DNA from: Modestobacter sp.
GTDB lineage: Bacteria; Actinomycetota; Actinomycetes; Mycobacteriales; Geodermatophilaceae
Assembly (NCBI GenBank): GCA_025933855.1
Contig: JAICZD010000004.1
Span: forward strand, 1 to 34,445
Reading direction: 5' to 3'
DNA length: 34,445 bases
In this document: one piece after another, positions 10,154-18,825 of the stretch
Numbering within the stretch: the stretch's first letter is position 1
Layout of the letters: every line of letters begins with the position of its first letter
Notes under the pieces: generated by a model
The model's input: the letters and a program-made list of their open reading frames with translations, nothing else
What the model was told of the DNA's origin: nothing
Database searches by the model: none
Position numbers and translations under genes: made by a program

Positions 10154-11359
10154 TCAGCCGGTGAGCACCAGGGGCAGCTCCTGCAGCCCGCGGATCACGA
10201 ACTCGGGACGGCGGACGGCGGGACCCCCCAGCTCGAGCGCCGACGTGCGCCGCAGCAGCGCGCCGAAGGAGGCCTGCAGCTCCACCCGGGCCAGCGGCGC
10301 CCCGATGCAGAAGTGCACACCGGCGCCGAAGGAGATGTGCGGGTTCTCGGTGCGGCCGACGTCCAGGGTGTCCGCGCCGGCGAACACGGCGGGGTCGCGG
10401 TTGGCGCTGCCCAGCAGGGCGGCGATCTTCTGCCCCCGCTCGACGGTCACCCCTCCGATGGCGACGTCCTCGGTGGCGGTGCGCTCGAACAGCTGCAGCG
10501 GCGAGTCGAACCGCATCAGCTCCTCGACCGCCGTCGGCAGGAGGTCCGGCGCCGCGCGCAGCCGGGCCAGCTGGTCGGGGTGCTCGAGCAGGGCCAGCAG
10601 GCCGTTGCCGGTGACGTTGACCGTCGCCTCGTGCCCGGCGTCGAGCAGCAGGATGCAGGTGGTGACCAGCTCGTCCTCGGTCAGCCGGTCACCCTGCGAG
10701 TCGCGGACGGTCACCAGGTGGCTGATCAGGTCCTCGCCCAGGCGGGTGCGTCGTTCGGCGACGAGACCGCGCAGGTACCCGACGAACTCGGCGGCGGCCC
10801 GCTCGGCGCCGTCCTCGATCTGCGGAGTGCGGCCGTACTCGTACATCTTCACGATCGCGTTGGACCACGGCCGCAGCAGCGGGCGGTCGGCCTCCGGCAC
10901 GCCGAGCAGCTCCGCGATCACCGCTACGGGCAACTGGCCGGCCATCCCGGTGAACAGGTCGACCGGGGCGGTTCCGGCCGACCGCTCGACCATGCCGTCC
11001 ACCAGCCGGTCGGCCAGCGCCTGCACCCACGGCCGCAGCCGTTCCACGTGCCCGCGGGCGAACGCCGTGCTGATCAGCCGGCGCAGCCGGGTGTGGTCGG
11101 GCGGCTCCATCTCCAGGATGGCGTTGCGGTGGATCAGGTTGAACGCCTCGAACCGCTCCGCCGGCTCCTTGTCCGACCAGATCCGGCCCAGCCGCCGGTC
11201 CCGCAGCACCGCGTTGGCCGCCGCGTGGGTGAACGCCAGCCAGAGACCCAGACCCTCGTGCCACTGCACCGCCGCCGTCGCGCGGGCCGCGGCGAAGGCC
11301 GGGTACGGGTCGGCGACGACGGCCGGATCGGTCAGGTCCAGGGGAGCAGCCGGCGACAC
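10154..11359 (-). CDS. Cytochrome P450
   Basis: Heme loop ISFGAGVHFCIGAPLAR, I-helix LLDAGHEATVN, K-helix ELMRF. Confidence 0.95.
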   Translation of the reverse strand: MSPAAPLDLTDPAVVADPYPAFAAARATAAVQWHEGLGLWLAFTHAAANAVLRDRRLGRIWSDKEPAERFEAFNLIHRNAILEMEPPDHTRLRRLISTAFARGHVERLRPWVQALADRLVDGMVERSAGTAPVDLFTGMAGQLPVAVIAELLGVPEADRPLLRPWSNAIVKMYEYGRTPQIEDGAERAAAEFVGYLRGLVAERRTRLGEDLISHLVTVRDSQGDRLTEDELVTTCILLLDAGHEATVNVTGNGLLALLEHPDQLARLRAAPDLLPTAVEELMRFDSPLQLFERTATEDVAIGGVTVERGQKIAALLGSANRDPAVFAGADTLDVGRTENPHISFGAGVHFCIGAPLARVELQASFGALLRRTSALELGGPAVRRPEFVIRGLQELPLVLTG

Positions 11360-11389
11360 CCCGGCAGCGTACGGAACGGCACCTGCGCA

Positions 11390-11433
11390 GGGTCCCGCCG
11401 CAAGCGTGCGAGGGGCGGGGAGAAGGGGTCCTT
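11390..11433. repeat. Copy 2 of the dispersed intergenic repeat (divergent P450 / DUF5926 gap)
   Basis: GGGTCCCGCCGCAAGCGTGCGAGGGGCGGGGAGAAGGGGTCCTT, same core as copies 1 and 3. Confidence 0.7.
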
Positions 11434-11445
11434 ACGCTGGCTCCC

Positions 11446-12375
11446 ATGGCCCGCACCACGACCCGCCGTCCCGCAGCCTCCGCCACCGGGGAGATCAACC
11501 CGAAGGCGCCCTGCCCCTGCGGCTCCGGTCGCCGCTACAAGCACTGCCACGGGTCGGGCTACGCCCCGCCGGTCCGCCGGCCGTTCCAGGGCCTGCCCGG
11601 CGAGGCCGACTGGGTCGCGCTGCGCGAGCTCGTTCCCGCGGCCACGGCCGTGCTGACGACGACGGACGGCCGCTCGGTGACCCTGGCCAGCGTGCTGCCC
11701 GGCGGCGCGCCGGCGCTGGTGCGGGCCACCGGTGAGATCCTGCTCGGAGTCCAGCTGCCGACGTCCTCCGACGACGTCAGCCGCGACCTCGGGACGGCGC
11801 TGGCCGCGGCGCTCGCGGCACCGGCCGGTGCGCCGGTCGACCCCGGGCCCGTCGGCGGCGCCGGGTCGGCCGGTCCGCGGCTGCAGGAGCTGCTGGACCT
11901 GACCGCTCCGCTGCAGGTCACGGTGCACGAGGACTTCGCGTTCTGGCTGGAGGGCACCGACGCCGGCCCGGAGGCGCGGGCCGCGCTGCAGCACGCCAAC
12001 GAGCTGGCGCTGCCCACCGTGCGGCTGGCCGGCCTGGACGCGGCCTACTGGGTGCGGCCCAGCCCCGACCGGGCGCACGTCCGCTGGGTGCGACCGGAAC
12101 CCGAGGAGCAGCTGCTGGACGCGCTGGCCCGGTTGTCCGCCGCCGAGCAGCTGACCCTGGGGGAGGGGACCCGCTACGCCGGCGCCTTCCGCGCGCACGG
12201 CCTCGTCGTCCCGGTGTGGGACGTGCCGGCCGGCACGCCGGCGCAGGAGTGGGCGGGACCGGCCACCGGGCTGCAGTCCCGGCTGGAGTCGGTGCTCGGC
12301 TCGACCGAGCCGCTCAGCGCCGACGAGCGCCGGGCCAGGGCCGGCCTGCTCTCCCGGCAGATCACGCTGCGCTGA
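11446..12375 (+). CDS. DUF5926-family protein with N-terminal SEC-C zinc-binding motif
   Basis: NPKAPCPCGSGRRYKHCHGSGY SEC-C motif at the N-terminus; remainder resembles the actinobacterial DUF5926 family. Confidence 0.8.
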   Translation: MARTTTRRPAASATGEINPKAPCPCGSGRRYKHCHGSGYAPPVRRPFQGLPGEADWVALRELVPAATAVLTTTDGRSVTLASVLPGGAPALVRATGEILLGVQLPTSSDDVSRDLGTALAAALAAPAGAPVDPGPVGGAGSAGPRLQELLDLTAPLQVTVHEDFAFWLEGTDAGPEARAALQHANELALPTVRLAGLDAAYWVRPSPDRAHVRWVRPEPEEQLLDALARLSAAEQLTLGEGTRYAGAFRAHGLVVPVWDVPAGTPAQEWAGPATGLQSRLESVLGSTEPLSADERRARAGLLSRQITLR

Positions 12376-12448
12376 GAGGCCGATCCCGGCAGCGGGCCGG
12401 GGGACCCGCCTACCGTGGGGCCGGTACGGCGACCGAGGGAGGACGACG

Positions 12449-13435
12449 GTGGGGCACGAGCACGGCGGGATGAGCGGCATGACCCTGCCGGACCTGCCGC
12501 CGACCGCGGGACGGCTGCTGGCCCTGTACCCGGGGGCCGCCTCCCCGGTGGCCTGGGTGGCCGTGGGCCTGGCGGTGCTCTACCTGGCCGGGCTGGTGCG
12601 GCTGCACCGGCGCGGGATCGGCTGGCCGGTGCTGCGCACGGTCTCCTTCCTGGCCGGTTGCGCCAGCGTCTTCTACGTCGGCGCCAGCGGGCTGCAGACC
12701 TACGGGATGGCGCTGTTCAGCGTGCACATGGTGCAGCACATGGTGCTCACCATGATGTCGCCGCTGGCCCTGCTGATCGGGGCGCCGGTCACGCTCGCGC
12801 TGCGCGCCCTGTCCACCTCCCGCGGGCCGGCCGGGGCACCGCGGCGGCTGGTGCTGTGGGGCCTGCACAGCCGGCTCGGGCAGGTCGTGGCGAACCCGGC
12901 GTTCACCGTGCCGCTGTTCATCGCCAGCCTCTACGGGGTCTACTTCACCCCGATCTTCGACGACCTGATGCGCACGGCGCCCGGGCACGCCTTGATGCTG
13001 CTGCACTTCCTGGTCACCGGGCTGCTGTTCTTCGGCCCGATCCTGGCCGTCGACCCGTGGCCGCGCCGGTCCGGGCACGCCGCCCGGATGTTCGAGCTGA
13101 TGCTGCCCGCGCCGTTCCACGCCTTCTTCGGCGTCATCGTGATGATGAGCAGCCACCTGCTGGTCACCAGCTTCGTCGCCACCCCGACGTCCTGGGGCAT
13201 CGACCCGCTGTCGGACCAGAGCGCGGCCGGCGGCATCGCCTGGGCCTTCGGCGAGCTGCCGACCGTGCTGGTGCTGACGGTCGTGTTCTTCCAGTGGAGC
13301 CGCTCGGAGGAGCGGGCCAACCGCGCGGCGGAGCGGGCCCGGGACCGGGCCATCGCGCGCGGCGAGAGCGGCGAGGACCCCGCGCTCACCGCGTACAACG
13401 AGCACCTGCGGAAGCTGGCCGCCCAGAACCCCTGA
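12449..13435 (+). CDS. Cytochrome c oxidase assembly protein, CtaG/caa3_CtaG-like membrane protein
   Basis: Multi-TM with GMALFSVHMVQHMVLTMMSPLALLIGAP and PAPFHAFFGVIVMMSSHLL, characteristic of this family. Confidence 0.87.
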   Translation: MGHEHGGMSGMTLPDLPPTAGRLLALYPGAASPVAWVAVGLAVLYLAGLVRLHRRGIGWPVLRTVSFLAGCASVFYVGASGLQTYGMALFSVHMVQHMVLTMMSPLALLIGAPVTLALRALSTSRGPAGAPRRLVLWGLHSRLGQVVANPAFTVPLFIASLYGVYFTPIFDDLMRTAPGHALMLLHFLVTGLLFFGPILAVDPWPRRSGHAARMFELMLPAPFHAFFGVIVMMSSHLLVTSFVATPTSWGIDPLSDQSAAGGIAWAFGELPTVLVLTVVFFQWSRSEERANRAAERARDRAIARGESGEDPALTAYNEHLRKLAAQNP

Positions 13436-13485
13436 GGGGAGTCCCTGGGTGACGGTTTCCGTCACTGAGGGACTCCGGTCAGGGG
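13429..13485. terminator. Symmetric bidirectional terminator shared by the ctaG-like gene and arcA
   Basis: Nested arms CCCCTGA/TCAGGGG, GAGTCCCT/AGGGACTC, GTGACGG/CCGTCAC around a TTT loop; both stop codons lie in the outer arms. Confidence 0.85.
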
Positions 13486-14729
13486 AGGGGGTCGCGGAGC
13501 ACCGGGCAGGACATGCAGCGGGGGCCACCCCGGCCGCTGCCCAGCTCGGAGCCGGCGATCCGGACCACCTCGATGCCGGCGGCCTCCAGCGCGGCGTTGG
13601 TGACCGTGTTCCGCTCGTACGCCACCGCGAGTCGCGGCGCCACGGCCAGGGTGTTGTTGCCGTCGTCCCACTGCTCCCGCTCGGCGGTGACCGGGTCCAG
13701 CCCGGTGTCGATGACCCGCAGCCGGTCGATGCCCATCGCGGCCGCGGCGGCCACCAGGAACGGTTGCGGGCCGGACACCGCGAGCTCGGCGGCGTCGGCG
13801 TCGTCCGGCACCGCGTCCCCGGCGGTCACCGTCCAGGCCTGCAGGTCGTGCGCGACGGCCGGGTACATCACCATCGCGTCGGCGTCCACCATCGTGCAGA
13901 TGGTGTCCAGGTGCATGGTGGCCCGCTCCTGGGCGATCGGGACGACGAGGACCGTCTGCGCGAGCCCGCGGGCGAACACCCGCCGGGCCAGCCGCTCCGC
14001 CCCGCCGGCGGTGGTCCGCTCACCCACCCCGACGGCCAGCACGCCGGTCGCCAGGGCCATGACGTCGCCGCCCTCCAGGTGCTCCAGGTCGGCCTCGTAG
14101 AGCTGCTGCACGCCGGCGAAGCGCGGATGGTGCGCGTACAGCGCGGCGGTCAGGGCGCTCTCCCGGTGCCGGGCGGGCATGGCGAGCGAGGTGACCGCGA
14201 CCTGGTCGCCGACCCACACCGAGGAGTCCCGGGTGAACATCAGGTTGGGCAGCGGCGGGACGACGAACTCCCCGCGGCTCATCAGCTGGTAGGCCAGCCC
14301 CCGGCCGCCGCGCAGCTCGTCATGGGCGACCCCGGAGACCAGCGCCCGGGCCAGGTCCTGCGGTGCCAGGCCGGCCAGGTGCGCGGTGGTGGCGTGCCGC
14401 AGGGTGGCGCCCAGCCGCGGGTCGTCGATCGCCGCGGCGATCACCTCGTCCCGGGCCGGCGGCAGGGCCATCACATCGGTGAGCAGCCGGTCGAGGTACA
14501 GCACCTCCACGCCGCGCTCGCTCAGCGCGGCGGCGAACGCGTCGTGCTCCTCCTGCGCCCGGGCCACCCACGGGACGCCGTCGAAGAGCAGCTCGTCGTT
14601 GTTGCGGGGGGTCAGCCGGCGCAGCTCGGCGCCGGGGCGGTGCAGCAGCACCGTGCGCAGCCGACCGACCTCGCTGGTCACCTGGGATGCCGGAGCGATC
14701 ATGCTGCCGAGCCTGCCCGATCGGGGCAT
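13479..14729 (-). CDS. arcA: Arginine deiminase (start could be the internal ATG at 14702)
   Basis: [47 protein letters not shown]-terminal [15 protein letters not shown] with catalytic Cys. Confidence 0.92.
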   Translation of the reverse strand: MPRSGRLGSMIAPASQVTSEVGRLRTVLLHRPGAELRRLTPRNNDELLFDGVPWVARAQEEHDAFAAALSERGVEVLYLDRLLTDVMALPPARDEVIAAAIDDPRLGATLRHATTAHLAGLAPQDLARALVSGVAHDELRGGRGLAYQLMSRGEFVVPPLPNLMFTRDSSVWVGDQVAVTSLAMPARHRESALTAALYAHHPRFAGVQQLYEADLEHLEGGDVMALATGVLAVGVGERTTAGGAERLARRVFARGLAQTVLVVPIAQERATMHLDTICTMVDADAMVMYPAVAHDLQAWTVTAGDAVPDDADAAELAVSGPQPFLVAAAAAMGIDRLRVIDTGLDPVTAEREQWDDGNNTLAVAPRLAVAYERNTVTNAALEAAGIEVVRIAGSELGSGRGGPRCMSCPVLRDPLP

Positions 14730-14765
14730 CCGGCGCCGCTCGTCGGGTGACGCAGGCCCGGAGGG

Positions 14766-15131
14766 TCAGGCGCTGGCGGCGGCGCCCGGCGGGGGCGTGT
14801 CGGTCGCCGCCCACCGCAGCACGCTGGTCAGCCCGCTCTGCTCCATCGTCCGCCGCACCGGTGCCGGAGGTGCGACCACCTCGAGCTCGCCGCCGGAGCG
14901 CCGCTGCTTGCGGGCCAGGTGCAGCAACAGCTCGCGCCCCGCGGCGTCCAGCGACCGCACCGCACTGAGATCGACCCGGGAGGGCCACGCGGCCGGCCGG
15001 ACGCCGAGCCGGAACTGCCGCACCGCATCCCGGCCGATGTCGCCGACGAACCGCACGAACCGGACCGGACCGGCCTCCTCGAGGGCGATCGTGCCCGGGA
15101 GCCCGGGACGTCCGGGGGCTGAGGGCGTCAT
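14766..15131 (-). CDS. STAS-domain protein (anti-sigma-factor-antagonist-like)
   Basis: RVDLSAVRSLDAAGRELLLHLARKQRRSGGELEVVAPPAPVRRTMEQSGL is STAS-like. Confidence 0.75.
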   Translation of the reverse strand: MTPSAPGRPGLPGTIALEEAGPVRFVRFVGDIGRDAVRQFRLGVRPAAWPSRVDLSAVRSLDAAGRELLLHLARKQRRSGGELEVVAPPAPVRRTMEQSGLTSVLRWAATDTPPPGAAASA

Positions 15132-15204
15132 GGCCGTCCCGATACCCCGGTGACCCGGCGGAAACTCGCCCGCCGGCGTGTCGCACCCCGTCCGGGTGAG
15201 CTGC

Positions 15205-16953
15205 TCAGTCGGGGAGCAGGACGCCGGGGTTGCAGATCGACCGCGGATCCAGCTGCTGCTTCACCGCCCGCAGCACGTCCACGCCGAGCTCACCCACCTC
15301 CCGGGCCAGCCAGGGCCGATGGGCCACGCCCACCGCGGAGTGGTGGGTGAGCGTGCCGCCGGCGGCCAACAGGGCGTCGGTCGCCGCCCGCTTCGCGGTC
15401 AGCCACTGCTGGATGGGCAGATCGTCGTCGCGGTCGGCGAGCACCGTGACCGACAGCGACGCGCCGGTCGGGTAGCCGTGCGAGAGGTCGCTCAGCACCA
15501 GGGGACGCCGGCCCGGCCCGGCCAGCGAGTCGTGCAGCGCCCGGCGGACGGCGTCGTACACCCGGGGCAGCGCCGTCCAGGTAGCGGCGGTCTCCAGGGT
15601 CTCCACCAGCAGCCCGGCGTCCAGCAGCCGGTCCCGCAGGTACGGAGCGGCGAACCGGTGCCGCACCCAGGCCTCGCCGACCCGGTGGCCCAGCCGGATC
15701 GCCCCGTCGTCCCGCAGCACCGAGGTGGCCGCGCGCCGGCGGGCGCGGACGATCGGTGGCAGCCCCTCCCAGCCGACGACGAGCAGGCAGGCCTGCCCGC
15801 GGCGGCGGCCGCGCAGCCCGGACCGCAGCCCGGACCGCAACCCGGCCCCCAGCCGCCCGGTGCGGAGCCGGGAGCCGCCGTCCGCGGACTGCAGCAGCGT
15901 CCCCCGGCTCGCGTCGGGGTCGGCGAGCCGGACGACGTCGGGCAGCAGGTCGTGCCGGGCCAGCCGCTGCAGCCCCGCCAGCCCGGCGGCCCAGCTGCGG
16001 AACGACCAGCCCTCGTAGCGCGTCGTCGGCGGGGCCGGGCGCACCCGCAGCCGCAGCTCGGTGATCACGCCCAGGGTGCCCTCCGAGCCGAGCACCAGGC
16101 CGAGCAGGTCCGGGCCGGCCGCGGAGGCGGGCGGTGTGCCGAGTTCCAGGACGCCGACCGGCGTGGCGAGCGTGAGGCCGGCGACCAGGTCGTCGAACCG
16201 GCCGCCACCGGTGGCGGCCGAACCGGCCGACCGGGTCGCCGCGTAGCCACCCAGGGTGGCGAACTCCCAGCTCTGCGGCAGGTGCCCGAGGGTGAGCCCC
16301 TCGCGGGCCAGTTCCTCCTCCAGCGCCGGCCCGCGCATCCCCGGCCCGACGGTGACCAGCGACGACGGCACGTCCAGCGCGCGCACGCCGTTCATCCGGC
16401 GCAGGTCGACCGACACCACCGGCCGGTCGTCGACGTCGGTGCCGGCCAGCCCGCCGACCACGCTGGTCCCGCCGCCGAAGGGGACGACGGCGATGCCGTG
16501 TGCGCTGCACGCCCGCAGCAGGGCGGCGGTCTGCTCGGTGCTGCCCGGGGTGAGGACGGCGTCGGGGGCGTCGGAGGCGTCCCCCGCGCGGCGGCGCAGC
16601 AGGTCCAGGTAGCTCTTGCCGCCGGCGTGGGTGAGCCGGCTGGTGCGGTCGTCGGCGACGTTCTCCTCCCCCAGCAGCTCCGCCAGCGCGCTGCGGGCCG
16701 CCGCCGGCAGCCGGGGCGGCGGCAGCTGGATCGTCGAGACCGGTACCGGCGGGGTCGACCGCGGCGTCCAGCCGAGCTCCCGGGAGAGGTACCGCCGCGT
16801 GGCCCGGGGCAGCGCGGTGGTTGCATCCGGGTCGGTCGTGAGCTGCAGGACGCCGTCCGCCGGGTCGCCGCCATCCTCGCGCTCGGCGACCGTGGCCACC
16901 CGGGCGCCGGCCGGCCCCCACCCCTGGACCGTCAGTTCCGGTTGGTCGACCAC
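15205..16953 (-). CDS. FAD-linked oxidase (alkylglycerone-phosphate-synthase/glycolate-oxidase-like)
   Basis: FAD_binding_4 motif AVVPFGGGTSVVGGLAG, GSEGTLGVITELRLRVRP; C-terminal THHSAVGVAHRPWLAREVG and QLDPRSICNPGVLLPD. Confidence 0.87.
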   Translation of the reverse strand: MVDQPELTVQGWGPAGARVATVAEREDGGDPADGVLQLTTDPDATTALPRATRRYLSRELGWTPRSTPPVPVSTIQLPPPRLPAAARSALAELLGEENVADDRTSRLTHAGGKSYLDLLRRRAGDASDAPDAVLTPGSTEQTAALLRACSAHGIAVVPFGGGTSVVGGLAGTDVDDRPVVSVDLRRMNGVRALDVPSSLVTVGPGMRGPALEEELAREGLTLGHLPQSWEFATLGGYAATRSAGSAATGGGRFDDLVAGLTLATPVGVLELGTPPASAAGPDLLGLVLGSEGTLGVITELRLRVRPAPPTTRYEGWSFRSWAAGLAGLQRLARHDLLPDVVRLADPDASRGTLLQSADGGSRLRTGRLGAGLRSGLRSGLRGRRRGQACLLVVGWEGLPPIVRARRRAATSVLRDDGAIRLGHRVGEAWVRHRFAAPYLRDRLLDAGLLVETLETAATWTALPRVYDAVRRALHDSLAGPGRRPLVLSDLSHGYPTGASLSVTVLADRDDDLPIQQWLTAKRAATDALLAAGGTLTHHSAVGVAHRPWLAREVGELGVDVLRAVKQQLDPRSICNPGVLLPD

Positions 16954-17052
16954 CGCTCCAGTCTGCCGGGAACCGACCCGGCCGCCGGTGTGCTGCACCC
17001 GGGCGCGGCGCTTCCCGGTGGGCTGCCCTCCGGCCGGCGCGGGGATGCCAGG

Positions 17053-17856
17053 GTGTTCCCCGTGGACACCTACACGCACGGGCACGCGGACGCCGTGCTG
17101 CAGTCGCACCGCTGGCGGACGGCGGAGAACTCGGCCGGGTACCTGCTGCCCGCCCTCCGCCCCGGGCTGGACGTCCTGGACGTCGGCTGCGGACCCGGCA
17201 CGATCACCGTCGACCTGGCCCGCCGGGTGGCGCCGGGCCGGGTGCTCGGGCTGGACGTGTCCGCGGCGCCGCTGGCCGAGGCCCGGGAGCTGGCGGCTCG
17301 GGCCGGCGTCCCGGTCGAGTTCGCGGTCGGGGACGCGTACGCGCTGGAGGCCGGCGGCGGCTCGTTCGACGTCGTCCACGCCCACCAGGTGCTGCAGCAC
17401 CTGACCGACCCGGTCGCCGCGCTGCGCGAGATGGCCCGGGTGTGCCGGCCCGGCGGCGTGGTCGCCGTCCGCGACGTGGACTACGCCGCGACGACGTGGT
17501 TCCCCGCCGACGAGGGCCTGGACCGCTGGCTGGCGCTGTACCGGCAGGTCGCCCGGCGCAACGAGGCCGAGCCCGATGCCGGACGGCGGCTGCTGTCCTG
17601 GGCGCACGCGGCCGGCCTGCGCGACACGGTGGCGACCACGACCGCCTGGTGCTTCGCCACGCCCGCCGAGCGGGAGTGGTGGGGCCGGTCCTGGGCCGGC
17701 CGGGCCACCACGTCGGCGTTCGCCGAGCAGGCGGTGTCCTACGGCCTGGCGACCCCGGACGAGCTCGACGACATCGCCGCGGCCTGGCTGCGCTGGGCCG
17801 CCGCGGACGACGGCTGGCTCGGAATGCTGCACGCCGAGCTGCTGATCCGCATCTGA
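17053..17856 (+). CDS. Class I SAM-dependent methyltransferase
   Basis: Motif I VLDVGCGPGTITVDLARRV, FDVVHAHQVLQHLTDPVAALREMARVCRPGG. Confidence 0.9.
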   Translation: MFPVDTYTHGHADAVLQSHRWRTAENSAGYLLPALRPGLDVLDVGCGPGTITVDLARRVAPGRVLGLDVSAAPLAEARELAARAGVPVEFAVGDAYALEAGGGSFDVVHAHQVLQHLTDPVAALREMARVCRPGGVVAVRDVDYAATTWFPADEGLDRWLALYRQVARRNEAEPDAGRRLLSWAHAAGLRDTVATTTAWCFATPAEREWWGRSWAGRATTSAFAEQAVSYGLATPDELDDIAAAWLRWAAADDGWLGMLHAELLIRI

Positions 17857-17858
17857 CA

Positions 17859-17911
17859 GGCCCCGTCCAGGGGCCCGCCCCGAGCTTGCGAGGGGTGGGG
17901 AGGACGGGGTC
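17859..17911. repeat. Copy 3 of the dispersed intergenic hairpin repeat (convergent gap; terminator-like)
   Basis: Outer CCCCGTCC/GGACGGGG, inner CCCGCCCC/GGGGTGGG (one G-T wobble), loop GAGCTTGCGA. Confidence 0.8.
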
Positions 17912-17916
17912 CGTCA

Positions 17917-18681
17917 TCAGCCGGCGGACCGGCGCGCGGCGTTGGCCTGGACGGCGGTGCTCACGTACTCCGCGAGCCCGGGCGCGATCTGCTCGTAGTG
18001 GGCGGTGAACCGCTCGTCCTCCACGTACATCCGGCCCAGCCCCGCGTGCATCTCCGGCGGGCAGTCGTAGAAGTTGCGGCTGATCTGCTGCCGGTGCTCC
18101 TCGGCCAGGTCCATCGCCGCGGGCGAGTCGGCCGGAACGCCGTCCGCGAGGGCCGCCGCGAACCGGCGCTCGACGTCCTCACCCTCGGCCTTGATCCGCA
18201 CCCAGTCGTCCTTGGTGTACGCCGACGTCCGCCGCTGGGACTGCGCCCATGCCTCGGTGTCGCACCAGCGCTCCTCGGCCTCGGCCTGGTACTCCTCCGA
18301 GAACCCGTCGCCGAAGACCTCGAACCGTTCCTCCGGGGTCAGCGAGATACCCATCTGCCGTGCCTCCATCTCCTTCTCCACGGCCGCGACCATGGCCTGG
18401 GTTCGCTCGAGCCGCTCCCGCAGCAGCCGGTGCTGCCGGCGCAGGTGCGCCGCCGGGTCGGCGTCGGGGTCGTCCAGCAGGGTCGCGACCTCCTCGAGGG
18501 GGAACCCGAGCTCGCGGTAGACCAGCACCTGCTGCAGCCGGTCCAGGTCGCGCAGGTCGTAGCTGCGGTAACCCGCGGACGTGCGCTCGCTGGGCCGGAC
18601 CAGGCCGATCCGGTCGTAGTGGTGCAGGGTGCGCACCGTCACGCCGGCCAGCCGGGCCAGCTCGCCCACCGTCCAGCTCAT
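17917..18681 (-). CDS. MerR-family regulator with TipAS-like C-terminal domain
   Basis: MSWTVGELARLAGVTVRTLHHYDRIGLVRPSERTSAGYRSYDLRDLDRLQQVLVYRELGF; C-terminal AYTKDDWVRIKAEGEDVERRFAAAL...FYDCPPEMHAGLGRMYVEDERFTAHYEQIAPGLAEYVSTAV. Confidence 0.93.
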   Translation of the reverse strand: MSWTVGELARLAGVTVRTLHHYDRIGLVRPSERTSAGYRSYDLRDLDRLQQVLVYRELGFPLEEVATLLDDPDADPAAHLRRQHRLLRERLERTQAMVAAVEKEMEARQMGISLTPEERFEVFGDGFSEEYQAEAEERWCDTEAWAQSQRRTSAYTKDDWVRIKAEGEDVERRFAAALADGVPADSPAAMDLAEEHRQQISRNFYDCPPEMHAGLGRMYVEDERFTAHYEQIAPGLAEYVSTAVQANAARRSAG

Positions 18682-18713
18682 CCCTCCCCCTCTCCCTTCT
18701 TCGGACGGCCACC

Positions 18714-18744
18714 AGCAGACAGCCTGACGTCGCGTCAGGGTCAA
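18714..18744 (-). promoter_or_regulatory. MerR-type promoter/operator: dyad inside a long -35/-10 spacer
   Basis: Minus strand TTGACC (18744-18739), dyad CCTGACG-CGA-CGTCAGG (18723-18739 on the plus strand), weak -10 candidate TCTGCT at 18719-18714 giving a 19-nt spacer. Confidence 0.65.
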
Positions 18745-18759
18745 GCACGTTCCGTCCCG

Positions 18760-18785
18760 CGGGCAGGAATGGGCATTTCTGCCCG
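18760..18785. promoter_or_regulatory. Near-perfect 26-bp palindrome upstream of the haloalkane dehalogenase gene
   Basis: CGGGCAGGAATG GG CATTTCTGCCCG, arms match 11/12. Confidence 0.65.
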
Positions 18786-18825
18786 GCGTGATTGGCAGGG
18801 CGCGGCCGCGGGGCACTCCTCGAGC

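Noticed and set aside
8681-11656. 991-aa plus-strand ORF over araA and P450
   Set aside because: Out of frame with AraA and antisense to P450; composition is that of a spurious GC-rich ORF.
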